Both the position numbers and the translations under genes were made by a program. Positions 1 to 12,826 of a stretch of 64,000 nt of DNA are shown here, in pieces (position 1 is the stretch's first letter; every line of letters begins with the position of its first letter). A model generated the notes under the pieces. The model searched no databases. It was given only the letters and a program-made list of their open reading frames with translations, and was not told where the DNA came from. The stretch is from Lepturacanthus savala (taxonomy: Eukaryota > Chordata > Actinopteri > Scombriformes > Trichiuridae). The stretch is taken from NCBI GenBank assembly GCA_030544235.1, contig CM060470.1, positions 12,719,356 to 12,783,355 on the forward strand, given 5' to 3'.

Positions 1-2180
1 CTGTGATTTCAAAGTGGATTTATGGAGGTTTATTGGCAATGCACATCAGAGATAATGATATCCTCAGGAAGTGTAAGCCACACTGAATGATATCAATATG
101 TGTTTCATGTCTGTGTGTTCAGATTTGATGTTATGACTGTTGAAATTCACCTCACGCGGTATCTTTGCCTCACATTCAACAATCCCATGGCACCCTAGAG
201 AGTATGTCTGTGAAGATGCTCAGCCATCCAGGTCATGATATATCCAAACACCTTGAGTCAAGACCAACCGGGCTTGTTGTAGAACATTCTGTTACATTAA
301 TGAGGAGCAGGGCGAATATTTTATTCCCCCGACTTCTCCTATGAGATTAATCGTGGCCGAATGGTTTAAACCAAATTAAATCATGGTTATGGGACAGAAA
401 GATGGGACAGAGAAATGCAGGCATGGGCATGCACTGTAAGGTTTGCTCTCATAAAAGAAGAACACATACCTGTGAGGGCATCAGCAATGTCTGATGATGC
501 ATTCAGTCCCTAAATATTGTGAGGAACATTTTCTGAGTAACTTGAGGCAACAAAAGTGCAATTTTTCTTGAGAATAACTTTGCTACAGTTCAATTTCTTG
601 CACTGCTAAGTCACTGGCAGCTGATAAAAGAAAACAGGTCCCACACACACACACGATAAATTTACACTTTTTGTCTCACACACACACACACACACTGACC
701 TGAGGCTTGTTTAATTTAAAATCACAAGCAGCATACCAGAGATGCTACAGTAACAACATGTCCCAAGAGACTGACAAGACAGACAACAGCATTAGACAAA
801 AAGTGCAGGTGCTGTTGATTTGTTTCCCTCTGGCTGATCTCTAGCGTGACTGAACCGTCTCGCTTGAAGTGTTTTCAACACAGCATCTAATGAAATACGT
901 GATGCAAAGTCACATGACCTTTTAACTGCTCCTGCATACACGTATACGCATTAAGGCGAGTCAATACAGGTAAAACGGGTAAATCTTTGAACTATGAACT
1001 TGTACTGGTTCATCACCATGAATCTTCCTATTGATTTATGACATTAATTATGTTTGAATACGCCAAAGCAGACCACTGAACCTTCGCGTTTCATTTGAGA
1101 TACATTTTCACGATCACTTTAGATAATATAATCCATATAAATAAGAAGGAAACCACCAGCCAATGCGGTTTTGCATTGAGTTTTAAGTCCTCCTCTGTAT
1201 TTTTATTAATGGTCACAAATACAAAGTTTATAAGTAACATATTTGGATCCAACGACAGATTTCTGCAGCTTTACCATCTCACATGATATGGTTGAGACAG
1301 TTCAGGACTTTTGGTGAGTTCAGGAGAAATGTAGAGATAACATTGGACAAAGTGTAGTGAAATTAACACCTAAATGGGTGTTTTTGATCATTTTCCTGCT
1401 AGTCTGAAAGTAAAAATGTTTAAGGGGTGTGTGTTTTTACACACCATGTCTTGCCTTAAGTTTGAAACCTCATCAGACATCATGTTGAAAGACATTCTTG
1501 TCATATCAAAGCTGTGATCCATCAGAGAGAATTCAGATTTTTTTTTTTTTTTTTTTTTGGAACAAGCTTCCCGTTTGTGGTTGGGCTCTTTTTTTTTCCC
1601 TTTTTAGAACTGTAACTGAATTCCCAGTAAAACTATATTTGAATAAATCCACTCAGTAGGCAAAAGCTGATTGAGATGATTTGTATTCCGCAGCTTTGTG
1701 AAATTGGACATCCATGACTTCATTCTCTTTTGCGGTCACAGTAACAGTGAGTGCAGCTATACTCATCCCTCAATGTGGTCAGAAGAATGTGGACTAAGAG
1801 AGTCACTGACACTAAATGTAGTTTGGTTTAGCCTAAAAGATTAAACATGTTTTGTGACTAAAGAAACCCATAAATTACATGTGTGGATGTTTGTTTTAGA
1901 AATGAGTTGTTTTTGTTTGTTTACCTTAACCTGACAACTAAATTAACATAGTTTAGCAAAAACTGCAACAATTCCATCTGAGATTATATGGAGTATAAAA
2001 TATTAAAAATGAATATTTTAAATTGTACTCGGTTATTGTAGTCTGTATTAGGAAGATGCATGCCGATGTTCTCTTTAAACAACATAATGTCTATGGTGCG
2101 TTTACCATGTATTTATGCCACTAGTAATGACATGAAACGTGTATTTTTGTGGTCGGACTTCACCCAGCCCAACCACGGTT
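1..2180. other. gene-free stretch
   Basis: No convincing exon, RNA gene or transposon is visible. Open frames are short and lack coding character. The stretch contains two short CA tracts (about 641-654 and 676-695) and a run of 21 T (1538-1558). The rest is AT-rich unique-looking sequence. Confidence 0.6.
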
Positions 2181-2215
2181 TGCCCCTGAGGGCACAATAA
2201 AGTTTTAAAGCTTTG
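2181..2215 (+). repeat. possible retroelement 3' tail
   Basis: The string CCCCTGAGGGCACAATAAAG, then TTTTAAAG, resembles the ends of many fish non-LTR retroelements, where a short palindromic GC segment precedes an AATAAAGTT-type tail. The body of the element is not recognisable upstream, so it may be a chance match or a very short 5'-truncated copy. Confidence 0.25.
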
Positions 2216-2680
2216 AAATGAGTGCTGAAACTTTTGTGTCAAATACCATTTGAAGCTAAAAGTGTGTGAAGGTTAGATTAAGTGGCAAACCTCTGCTCCT
2301 GAAAAAAAGAGGTGTTCGTAACTGATAAGCAAGAAAAAAAAAAGTAGCCATCTTTAGTGAGATTTGAGTGAAAATGAGTGAAAAATTTGAGTCCTGCAGA
2401 ACCTGACAAGACCGCCTCCTGTAACAAAACCCTCAATCCCTCCCGTTTAAGATTGTGTGTCTGAGAAAGTGTGTGTATATCCGAGAAGGAGTGTGTTCGG
2501 GTGGAAGTTAAAGGAGAGTGAGGTTTGGGTTACAGCAAAAGCCTGATCCTCAGGTAACAGGAGCTGCGTCTTTCCTGCAGAATAGCAGGTTCCCACACCC
2601 TCCTGTCGGTTCACTCTGGTTCTCACACACTCCCAGGCCTGAGTCTGACACTCGGGTATCCCCCCGTGCAGCCTGTCGCC

Positions 2681-2683
<3 letters not shown>

Positions 2684-2734
<51 letters not shown>
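2684..2734. repeat. (AC)n microsatellite
   Basis: An uninterrupted AC tract of about 51 bp. Open frames reading poly-Cys/Val or poly-Thr/His across it on both strands are artefacts of the repeat. Confidence 0.97.
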
Positions 2735-2736
<2 letters not shown>

Positions 2737-2981
2737 GTCCAAGTCCCTGTGTGTAGGGGTCTCAGTGACAATGTCGCCTACACGGAAATGAACCAATTGC
2801 ATCACCTCACTACCTGAGCTTAACGCACACGCCGTCACCTTGGTGCGTGCTTGTTTTTGTTTGTACTGGATTTGCCCTGTCCTAGTTTTACGTCATTCTT
2901 AAGTTACAGGGGAGGTTGGTGCAGAAGAATAGCGAGAGGACTTGATTACTGGTTGTCCTTGCCAGTGGCACGTCGGTGAAG

Positions 2982-3117
2982 CACACACACACACACACGC
3001 ACACAATCCTTATTGTTCTTCTATAGTCACCATACACCTGGAGAGAAAAATAGGCCTCTTCATCATGAGGTCTGACCCCGCTGCACCGAGGAAACACACA
3101 CACACACACACACACAC
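2982..3117. repeat. paired (CA)n microsatellites
   Basis: Two CA tracts (about 2982-3005, interrupted by one G, and about 3093-3117) flank roughly 90 bp of unique sequence. Confidence 0.9.
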
Positions 3118-3764
3118 TGCGCGGCCTGCGTACAATAAAATATTTTGTTCTTTGTCAGCATCGCTGTATTCAGTAGTGAGATACGGGGGATTAAAATCGG
3201 GAGAACGACACAGAGAGACGCTGGGAGATGAAAGTATATCGAGAGAGCAAATGTATAACATAAGTGCTTAAATATGATGTCATTGATCGAGGCCAGCCGC
3301 GCTGCGGCAATTTGCTTTTTGAGCCTTTGATTCTGCGAGCTGAAAGAGTGCGAAAATCCGTGCGACCATACTCGGCGTGTAAAAAGGATGTCTGCTGAAA
3401 AGCTCACAGTAGGCAAGGCCGCCTCTGGAGAGAGCCACAGGCGATAACCAATTGGAAAGCCAGCCCGGGCTTACATCCTCAACATACTGGACCCACATTC
3501 AACTGTTACCACTTTCATTTGTACTTCATCTGTGCACTCCCATTCAACCGAGAGACCTTATTTCGTATGGAAGACACTGGTGGAGAAACGCAGGTGTGAA
3601 TAATCAGATTAAAAATGGCTGAAATCCATTCGGCTGCTTCATTTGCAGGGTCCTGGCTCACGGTTACTATGGCATGGCTTACTGGGGTATTTAAACACAC
3701 CACAGACATTGTTACTACAGCTAAGTAGTAATGAACTAATATTAACTAAAATTTCTATGAAAAC
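3118..3764. other. gene-free stretch
   Basis: Unique-looking sequence without a supportable exon. Overlapping open frames of up to about 117 codons exist on the minus strand, but they start inside the CA repeat and show no domain signature. Confidence 0.5.
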
Positions 3765-4032
3765 TAGGGCTGCTTGATTATGGAAAAATCATTAACATGA
3801 CCATTTTCGTCAATAATGAAATCACAATTATTCAAAGCGATTACTGTTTAGTTACACAATGCAATTATTCAGCATGAGTGACTTTGTGCTTGTGTTTGAG
3901 GTGGTTAAAAAAGATTAGTTGCGTTGACAAAAGTCACAGATATTACCTCGGTTATTACCTTACAAAGTTTTGAGATCCTTTGACACACAATTCAAAATGG
4001 CGATCAAAAAATTCTATTAATTGCACAGCCTT
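3765..4032. mobile_element. MITE-like non-autonomous DNA transposon
   Basis: The left end reads TAGGGCTGCTTGATTA and the right end reads ATTAATTGCACAGCCTTA, which form an imperfect terminal inverted repeat. This pattern (TAGGGCTGCNCGATTAA to TTAATTGCACAGCCCTA) marks a short non-autonomous element I recognise as common in fish. The interior, about 240 bp, is AT-rich and has no coding potential. No clear target-site duplication is visible and the family name is not assigned. Confidence 0.65.
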
Positions 4033-5829
4033 AATTACAACTTACACGTAGTACACTGTGTAAAATATATATTCGGAGACTTTGCTTGGACATGAGCTCA
4101 ACGTTTATTCTACGTAACAATTACACCCCTCCTACATACACTCTGAGCTAAACCAGGCAAATCACGCACTAGAATTACTCCACCTCCACATCAGTAACTT
4201 CATCACATCTGTATAACTGCACAGTACTATATAATACACACACAAGGTCACATATTTTCTTAAAAACATGCCATTTTGTAGCCATAGCTTTATCTTCTGA
4301 GATGTTAGATTAGTGAAGACCCACTTGTTATATTGAAACTTCATTTACAAGTGAGACAGTTTATTCGCCTGCCATTGATTGATATGCTTTAGGCTCTCTA
4401 GAAATGTCGACTCCACCTTAGAACGTCCCTTAAGGTGCATCGTAAAGTCCTCCTTAAAGCAGCCGCTAACACAGAGTCTGGGAAACATTTGTACTTGGCG
4501 AGTCTCCCTTAGTTGAGTGTCTCTTCCAAACCTTCATAGGAAGATGAGTTACAGCGTAACTGGGAAACCAGGGAATTTAATGTTAAAATCATCCGACTTC
4601 TGCTGGAGAAATAAATCCCAGCTAGGATTCAGAACACCACGGGATAAGCGTACGATTTATGTGCTCAAGTTGAAACATGTTCAACTGGATATTCACACCT
4701 CTTCAGCAGGTGGAAAAATCCAAAGCTGACGGACATCCTGAGCCTGGTTACGGTTGCTAAGGCATGACTGGTCAATTGCTGTTTGGGGCAGAATTCGGCC
4801 AATTTAAATTCAACTTCTGAGTTACGGTTACCTCTGGCCAGTTCATTTAATTGAAAGAGCAGTTCATCCCAACCAGCTTGTGTGTTTATTTTAAACATTT
4901 TATACAAGACCTGACCAAAAGATGGCTTGAACCACTGCAGCCATGATTTTCATGAAGGAAATCATGTTTCCTGCCAATTACAGTGACAATGTTTTTGCAA
5001 GAAAATGGATATACTTCCAGCCAAGAATAAATATCTCAACCATCTGGACATACTAAGTCTTCTCTCGTAATGGAACCGCCATCCAAAACATACAATGTTC
5101 AAGAACAAGGCCTTCTATTGAATCTGCAGGCAAATACACTATAATGGCATTATACAGGAAGATGAGGCTCCTCTGCCAGACTTTTCAAACCTGTTGGAAA
5201 CAGATAGGCATTCTTTCCTGAATTCTGAATGTCTTGAAAAGCTTGACATTTATTTCCCTCACACCGTTGCAGAGTCCAACGGAAGAGTCTACAAACATGT
5301 TCATTCATATTCAAATTTTTTATAATGCAAAAGGCTGGCATTTAGCTCCCCCAACGCCAAGATGTGATTCCACCCCAGTTTTCTTCCTCCAGCACCTACA
5401 CATTGGCAGCAGGAGTATAAGGCCGATCCCAATCAACTGTGGACTTAAAGGTCTTACCACTGTCAGCTGTCCTCTCATTAGCAGTAATATATCGGGACAC
5501 CTCATCTACTTTAAAGCTCCTTAGATGGCAGTTTTTGTGACAGAATGACAGTGACTGACTGATGGTAGGCAAATGATGGGTCATCGGTAATGTAAAGTCA
5601 GTTTAAAGCCATTTAAAAAGATATACTGCTTAAGCATAAAGACATACTATATACGCCATACTGGTATGACATTTTTATAATATCTGAACAGTTTGCTCAC
5701 TGCTTAATATCTGCTTGCTCATTACATAACTTGCTCATGTACAATGATGATTTGAGGAAAAAATATATACGTCTCTGCTTAATCTCTGCTGCTGTTACAG
5801 AGAAAATTCAGATTCAGAAAAATGCTTAG
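4033..5829. other. gene-free stretch
   Basis: Unique-looking AT-rich sequence. Short open frames on both strands have no recognisable motif. No tRNA-like or transposon structure was found. Confidence 0.5.
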
Positions 5830-6290
5830 TGCTTCGACCTAATCCCCGATGCACCGCTAATCTCACACGGTCACACACAATCACACACACACCTACGCAC
5901 CTGGGATTTAGCTCGCCGGTTTTAAGCCGAGACAACCCACTGATGGAGCAGTGAGATGATGTATAGCTATAACGATAGCGGGCTAATACTCTATGAATCC
6001 TTAATCAAGGCCTTGGCCAGACTATTCCACGGGGACATGGCGGATTAAAACGCGAAAAGGCTTCATCCTGCCGATGCCTGATCCCATCTCCCCTCGCTGC
6101 CTCGCGCCACTTCACCTCTAACTTCCATGATGAGCCAGGGACACGCTGACAAAAAGAGTCAAAAACGGCGAAACGGTTGTGTCGGTTAGTCAGAAAGCAG
6201 TAAGGAAAGAGAACTGCGGTGGATAATGTCAGAAGAAGAGGGAGCCAAAGTGAAACCAAAACTTTGTTCCACAAGTAAGAAAAGGCTCAT
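5830..6290. promoter_or_regulatory. candidate conserved non-coding element
   Basis: The segment is more GC-balanced than its surroundings, free of simple repeats apart from a short CA tract near 5885, and holds ordered stretches with homeodomain-like TAAT/ATTA cores (around 5860, 5985 and 6046). It has no long open frame. This texture is typical of vertebrate developmental enhancers, but conservation was not tested, so the call is inference from composition. Confidence 0.3.
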
Positions 6291-6909
6291 TCAAAATTGA
6301 AATAGCTGAACAGCTGACGATTGGGGAAAAACAGAAGAGGATATTGGTGAATTTCATGGATATGGACAAAATCAAACTGGCATCATGACTCCTATGATAT
6401 CATGTGAGAATAATCTGAAAATGATCCATGAATACATTGCCGTTCTCATGCCTTAATGTCTTTTAAAGGCTCCAACTCCTACGTACGAGTTCCATACCTC
6501 TGACAAACGTTAACAACACACCCCTGCATGGCTTTGTGGTTGTGATATTGCAATTTTTGTTTCCTCAGGTGAGATGAGAAGAAGTGAATCATGTATGCGT
6601 GGCATGTCCCACTTTACCTCTTGTCATCTCCTCTCTGTCCTTGCCTCCCTCAGCCTCTCATCTTTTCTCGCTCGGCTCTAGGGGACGGCGCCCTGTCTGG
6701 ACTTGTAGAGTCACACACACACTCATACAAAGCCACGGTAGCAGAAACTTCTCACTTCACAGCAGTGAGAAGTACAGACACACTGGTAAACAGTAGGTGC
6801 GAGGCGGTGGCTGGAAGGCAAAACTATTTCCCTTCAGTTTTTTTTTTCTTTTAATGGAGGTGATGGATGGAGATAGGACGGTTTGTCTTTATCTCGCTCT
6901 CTCCCTCAC

Positions 6910-6911
<2 letters not shown>

Positions 6912-6948
<37 letters not shown>

Positions 6949-6975
6949 GTGAGAGAGAGAGGGGGAGAGAGAAAG
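6912..6975. repeat. (TG)n(GA)n compound microsatellite
   Basis: A TG tract of about 38 bp with one C interruption is followed directly by a GA-rich tract of about 25 bp. Confidence 0.95.
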
Positions 6976-7820
6976 AGATAATGCCCGGGTATGTGTCACG
7001 TACAGTAGTTTGTGTGCAAAACAAAGAGGTGGTCTGTTTGTGTGTATGTGTGTGTGTCAGGCATAGTTGCAGACAGTCATTAGTGCATGTGATGAGAACA
7101 CTGTCTAAATGGAGATTAGTGCAATTAAGGGGTAAAGGTACTATGAATGAGCCGCTCAATACCAGCAAGCCTGAACTTGTAAACACTATCGGAACAGTAG
7201 ACTCATTGCACAATATTACAGTCATTCTTCTGTCATGAACAGCTGCAATAAGACGATCAATAATACCCAATGGCAATGGTGTTAAAACGTGTATAAAATA
7301 TGTTATGTTAACACAATGCAGGTGTATCATTGCAATCTATATGTTCATTGGTCAGTTTTAGTCAAAGATACATGATGTTGAAATGTGGCCGAAATGGCAT
7401 CCCAAAACAAAAAAAAATCATTATTAAAGCTGATACGACTTTTTACGAACAGTGCGCAGCTTGGAAGCGTTTCGGTGCCACGGCTGGTTATGAACGCACA
7501 TACGCGTTTTCGAGAGTGCCTCTTCTATCCGAGGGCTACAGCCCTAAAGTTGATGAAAATAGCTCGGTTTCCATCCAAAGTAAGCAGAAAGTTGTAGCAA
7601 AGGAAAGTTCAGATTAATGTTTTCCAATCCACCACCCTTTTGTAAATATTAGGAGTTGGTTCATCAGGGTGAACTGTTGGCAGCACTATTTTCCAATCAG
7701 GGCCATTAAACCACTGCAGCAGAAGACAAACCTTCGAACATTTGTTTGTCTATGTTGAGTTCAGGTACACCTAGGAAACTTCGAAATGCACATTGCTTGG
7801 TAATGCAAAAGGTACAAGAA

Positions 7821-7822
<2 letters not shown>

Positions 7823-7903
<81 letters not shown>
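7823..7903. repeat. (AT)n microsatellite
   Basis: An almost pure AT dinucleotide run of about 80 bp with a single G near its right end. It directly abuts a hAT-type transposon terminus, so it may have expanded from the end or insertion site of that element. Confidence 0.97.
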
Positions 7904-7987
7904 GACAACATGCCCTTTGAGGGCAACTATAATGCTGACGTGGCCCAGGGTGAAATTGAGTTTTGCACCCCTGATCTAGTGTTTGGT
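7904..7987 (-). mobile_element. hAT-type terminal fragment
   Basis: Read on the minus strand, the segment begins CAGGGGTGCAAAACTCAATT, continues through GGGCCACGTCAGCA and ends near GCCCTCAAAGGGC. This matches the terminus CAGGGGTGTCAAACTC followed by GGGCCA and CCCTCAAAGGG, which I recognise from non-autonomous hAT-like repeats of fish. Only this end is visible; the AT microsatellite replaces whatever followed. Superfamily assignment is from the terminus only. Confidence 0.6.
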
Positions 7988-9689
7988 CTCTACTTTAAAT
8001 TTCATTCACTTGAAAGTGACAACGTACACTTTCAGTTGTGTGCTATGAAAAACGGAAAAGAAGATGTAAATACTGTGCAAACAGTGTTACTCCCGAGTAT
8101 GCAAATGCCATCCGGGCTTTGTGGGACTGTGAATGTGTCAAATATGGCCCTACCAGAGGAGCTTGCAGCTTCAGACTATTTTTTTAATCAAATATTTTCC
8201 CATTTCCCCTCTTTGAGACTCTGAGCTGTTTTTTGTTATTTCATTTTTTTTTTTTTATTATATTGTGTTTCCTATAAAAGGTCCTTCTTATCTTTTGCAC
8301 TAAGCTTCCTTTTTGTGCTTTTCTTCAAACCTTTCTTTGTAGAATACCACAGACATGTTTGTCTTAGATTCACTTGAGTCTTCAATATTTAAATGTACAG
8401 TAGCAAATGTCCAAAAAAACAGTTTATTTTCTCCCCCAAAAAAGCTAATACGCTATTGTTAGATTTTAGAATATAACTGGGTCCTCTAGAGTAATTATTT
8501 TATTCAACACATAATGTGCTTTACCATACAAATCTTAATAACTCAAGGCAGAGAGAGCTGCATCTGCTGAGTGTGACAAATGTTTGGTTATAATGACCCG
8601 TGCACCTGAATGAATGTGATTGCATATTACTGGTAAGCTGGTAGTCAATCCGCTGATTAATGGGCCACTGATGTAGAAGCATGAACTGTGGCTATGCTGC
8701 CGCTTGTATTATAGTGCATTATGTTTTCAGTAGAGAATCGATTAGCTTTTCAGGCAAAAATCCCAAATACTGTTCACTATTTGATTATGAAAAAAAAATG
8801 TCCTTAACTTTGAGAAACAAACAAATCATCTCATGAGCAGTGAATCCTGTTTCCACTCCTTTTTTTTCCCATGAACTGATAAAGAACTTGTAAATCTCCA
8901 GGGCACATTTGTCGCAGCAAATCTGAAAATAATTGGTATGCAAGGAATTTGCGTGGAGTTGCCATACGCCACGCAGTGCAATACAGGGCATTTGCGTGTC
9001 CTGGGATAGGAGTCCTCCTCTGTTTCTCTTCCATTTTTTCCCCCATGTTAAAGAGGAAATTCCTTCCTCATTGGAACAGAAAGTCCAAAGACAGAAGATT
9101 TTATATAGCTATAATTGCGAGTGATATTGGGTAGACAAATAAAACTGAATGACATTTCATAGACTAAATTATTAATCAAGAAAACAGACTGGGCATCAGC
9201 CATCTATTAGCAGGCCAACACTCTATGCAAAGATTAATAAAAAAAAAAAAAGCAAATGTCAAATTCACTGGCATTCAACATTGATTAAATTAATTAACAT
9301 TTACATTAATTAACACACTGAATTAATGCACTTATTTGATTTTTTAAAATTTCTTTTAAAAAAGGCCCTTAACCTAATTTGCGTCAACGTTTTAATTTGA
9401 ATTATTGGGGTATGCGCTGATCACTGCATGAATAGGGATTGATTAAATGATATAATACATTTAAATTATGACTGATTGGATGCAGTGTGAAGCTTTATAG
9501 TCTGTTGTTGTTTTCTTAACCTGGCAGCACACTTATTCCAATCTAGTCAAGAAAAAAGGCTTTAGAAGCCGCTGATGACACCTTTACCTTGTAGTTGTAT
9601 AACTGCCTCGGGTATAATGAGCCATCTACATACAGTGTATGTACATGTAAACAGACACAATATAAAGTCTACACTACGTCACTAGTTCA
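7988..9689. other. gene-free stretch
   Basis: AT-rich sequence with homopolymer runs and no supportable gene. Open frames near 8785-9134 overlap on both strands with no domain signature. Confidence 0.5.
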
Positions 9690-10090
9690 AACACACACAG
9701 GATTAACCGTGGGGCCTTTCCTCTCTGTTCAGGGGAGTGTCTTCTAGGTAGACCTCCAACAGGGAGGAACAGGCCGACCTGCCCGACCCTCCACGTAGCC
9801 AGGACAACCCCCGGACCAGCAGCCCGACAGGTGGCTCTATTATCCCGGACTGACTGAATGTGAAGTGCTGCTGGGCCCGTTTTTCTGCCTGTCCACAGGG
9901 CCTCGTAAGCCTCTGATCTGCGCCTTTTTCAGACTTTCTGAACCTCAGTGACCGTGTTGGTCACGCTGCTGCAAAACTATGTACGGAAATTGGCGGATAA
10001 CAATGCAAAAGAGGGAAGGCGAGGAAGACACGAGGAAACCGACCAAACACAGATTATCTATCTTATTACATCCTGAACCGATGATTGCAT
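9690..10090. promoter_or_regulatory. GC-richer unique segment, possible regulatory element
   Basis: After 1.7 kb of AT-rich sequence the composition switches to GC-rich, non-repetitive DNA with several CCGGAC/CCCGAC-like words and no open frame of note. It opens the cluster of enhancer-like segments between 9.7 and 18.6 kb. No splice or TSS signal is evident. Confidence 0.25.
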
Positions 10091-10625
10091 CTTAAATCTA
10101 TCTATTTTGGTTGAGGCGATGTGACTTCAATGCAATATGGCTTCTTTCGCTCTGGATTTGACACAGGATACAGGGAGCGGCGGAGGTGGATGGATGTTGG
10201 AGGGGGAAGAATAATGGAAATAATACAGTAGCAGCTAGTGGGGAGAAGTGGGAGCGAGGAGGAGGGAAAGCAAAAAAAAAAAAAACGACAGGAAATATGG
10301 ACGATTGGCAGCTACTGCTAAGATAAGAGGGCGGTGAGGCAAAAAGGAAGAATACAGACAGGAAATGATTATAGCTGGAGATGGAGATGGGGTGGCGGGT
10401 TTCCATGGTGACTGAGTTGCCTTCATGTTTTTTTTTTTTTTTTTTCCCAGACCATATTTTGTGTGTATTTACTGTGTGAAGTTACATGTTTGTAACCTAC
10501 ACATGGTTTTTTTTCCCTTCTTTCTTTCAGGTTCATATTGTGGGTTGTAATAAAAACTGTTGATACGATACATTAGTTGTTATATTTCATCCATTGACTA
10601 TTCTCCATTCTCCTCCCCAAATTGG

Positions 10626-10670
10626 TGCATGCGTGCATGTGTGTGCGTGTGTGTGCATGTGCGTGTGTGG
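10626..10670. repeat. imperfect (TG)n tract
   Basis: Alternating TG/CG/CA purine-pyrimidine tract of about 45 bp, a degenerate CA/TG microsatellite. A (CA)n tract at about 10782-10805 follows on the same strand. Confidence 0.85.
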
Positions 10671-10949
10671 GCATGGTGCCAATCAGACACCAGTACCTTT
10701 CCCCCTGGCAGGCTTGCCCAGGTCGGGTGTATCCCAAACACCCTATACACACTATTACCACCTCCAAATACCAGCTGCAGGCAACACACACACACACACA
10801 CACAAAATACATACAGAATGCATAATTAGCTCTCCATCTCAGCATAGGGTCAGACCAGGCAAAGAGAAAAAAAATTCCCACCCCTCGGGTGATTTGTGTG
10901 AATACAGCAGACACAGGAAAAAAAAGAACACACACTGAAATCAGTCGGG

Positions 10950-11400
10950 TCAGACGCTCGAATCTGGCTCCGAGTCAAAACAGACAGAAACTCATGCGGT
11001 TGTTTGATTTCTAAAAGTAATCTAAAACCCAAGACTGCGCAGTGAGAGCGGAGGCTCACGGGTAATTGGTATCCCTCTCCACGATTGGTAAACACTCGTT
11101 TATGAATATGTTTAACGACGCCGGAGATAATGGTGATTCTTTCTGCCGAGGAAGCGCCGTGCTTTCTTATCTCCCCCTCTATAGTCGCTGATCCATTATC
11201 ATTTATGAAGCCGTCAAGCTGTATCATCCTTTAATCTGCCATCTTACATATGAAAGAAGGTCTGACAAAAGGATGATACGGGCCAACGTCACGGTTCACC
11301 GAGAGTTGGCGCGGCCATCAGAGGGGAATTTCCATTGACTGAACTGCCTGAAGCGAGAGCAGTGTTTGGGGTTGATCTTGTGTCAAAGTTATGGAAATAA
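10950..11400. promoter_or_regulatory. candidate conserved non-coding element
   Basis: About 450 bp of complex sequence without simple repeats. It carries several ATTA/TAAT and TTTAT homeodomain or Hox-like cores (near 11055, 11100, 11120, 11190, 11230) and CpGs kept in an otherwise AT-rich region. The minus-strand frame across 10850-11227 has no recognisable domain and spans the A-rich edge, so a coding role is unlikely. Call rests on texture only. Confidence 0.4.
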
Positions 11401-11968
11401 GTCACCCACACTGCCCTCATATTACCAGCCTCGGTTTGACTGCTGCTGCAAAGACAGACTGGAAGAGAATGACGAAAATGTTAAGAGGGTCTTTTACCAG
11501 CACCGGATACATACGGTATACAGCCAAACGGAGATATTATCGGATGTTTGCACAGTGTGTTTGAGCACATGAGGGCACATGAAGTACTCAAACATGATGC
11601 ATTTCGAGTACTTTGTGTGCTGTCATTTGATTTTAAAGCTTGACATCTTGTGATGTTAACTTTATTCTTTATCTTTGTGTGTACGTCCTTAAATAAACTG
11701 AATCCGTAACCCAAACTTACTACGTCACTTACGTTGCTTGAGAAGCACCGTTTTTGTTTTGGGGTTTTTTTTTTAGATGAAGATCAGTTTACTCATCACA
11801 AGTAGTACTACTCAGACAGTTATATTATGTATTATGTCTTCTTTGGCTCTGGAGGAGCTTTGTCATATTTGAAAAAATCCTGGTGACCTGTCACCTGGGT
11901 TATCTCAGTTTGGGATTGAGGCTTAAAGGGATTTTTTTATATATATTTTAAGGGTGCCATTTGCATCA

Positions 11969-12006
11969 TGAGTCCTAAACAACACAAGGAGCTTGTTTAG
12001 GACTCA
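11969..12006. repeat. perfect short inverted repeat (14-bp arms)
   Basis: The left arm TGAGTCCTAAACAA (11969-11982) and right arm TTGTTTAGGACTCA (11993-12006) are exact reverse complements separated by 10 nt. No transposon terminus or transcription unit accounts for it. Confidence 0.9.
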
Positions 12007-12039
12007 CATAAAACTAATATGCCTTTGTTCTTCGCCTAT

Positions 12040-12400
12040 TAAAAGTGGGTGACCCTAGGCTACATGCACACTACTAAGTTTTCATGTACAAATGCACGTC
12101 TTTTGTTACCTTTAGAGTCCACACTGTGCTGGTGTTTCCAAGCCCTGCAACCGGAGACAACTGAAAACACTGCTGACCCTGTTTTCGGTTTGAAAACTCC
12201 GGGGTTGCATTGTATTTTGGACAACACGACCGGAGACTTTTGAAAAAGATGATGCAACGTGCGACTTCGCCGCGAGATTGTATTTCATCCGTCATTACGT
12301 GTCCTTCCCCGATTGGTCCCTGCGATATCACTTGACTCGTTTCCGGAAGAAATCACATCAGCGCTAAAAGGTAGCACATTGTATTGCTCGAGTGATGCGG
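12040..12400. mobile_element. non-autonomous DNA-transposon-like interspersed repeat
   Basis: The phrases GTCCACACTGTGCTGGTGTT, AACCGGAGACAACTGAAAAC, AAAACTCCGGGGTTGCA and GACCGGAGACTTTTGAAAA match a fish interspersed repeat built from 'CACACT...GTTTT...AAAACTCCG' words. A diverged relative lies at 51.88-52.07 kb. Read from sequence memory; the superfamily (PIF/Harbinger or hAT) is uncertain and the exact ends were not defined. Confidence 0.5.
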
Positions 12401-12781
12401 GAAGGAAACTGCTACGCTCCCTCTGGCCATGGATAATGCTGCAAGAGAATGGTTACATGACTTTTAGGGATTTTAATGAGAGTGATCCTGGGGGAAAAAA
12501 GTCTGCCGTGACAGATTGTTTTCATTTTGTTTTTCCTCTATCAGTTTTGGGTTAAACCATAGTTTGAATGTAGCCCCATAGTTCATATCTAAAAACAATA
12601 TATCTTATTTTTAATCAGGCCTTAAGGGGGGAAAAACTAGTTAATGATTTGAATCTCTACAACAAGAAAAGAAAGGCATTTTTATTAACTTATCCAAAAT
12701 AAGAGATTGACACTGGATCATGCAATACTGAAGCAAAGATTATTAGTGTCAGGCTCTGAATAAACTGGTGTACACTTATCA

Positions 12782-12782
<1 letters not shown>

Positions 12783-12822
<40 letters not shown>
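12783..12822. repeat. (TA)n microsatellite
   Basis: Pure TA tract of about 40 bp in AT-rich unique sequence. Confidence 0.97.

Positions 12823-12826
<4 letters not shown>

Noticed and set aside
6851..7330. 159-codon minus-strand frame
   Set aside because: It ends in the translated TG/GA microsatellite and has no recognisable domain; the rest is Ser/Thr-rich chance sequence.
7793..8224. 143-codon plus-strand frame
   Set aside because: It starts in the AT microsatellite (Tyr-Ile repeats) and passes through a hAT terminal fragment.
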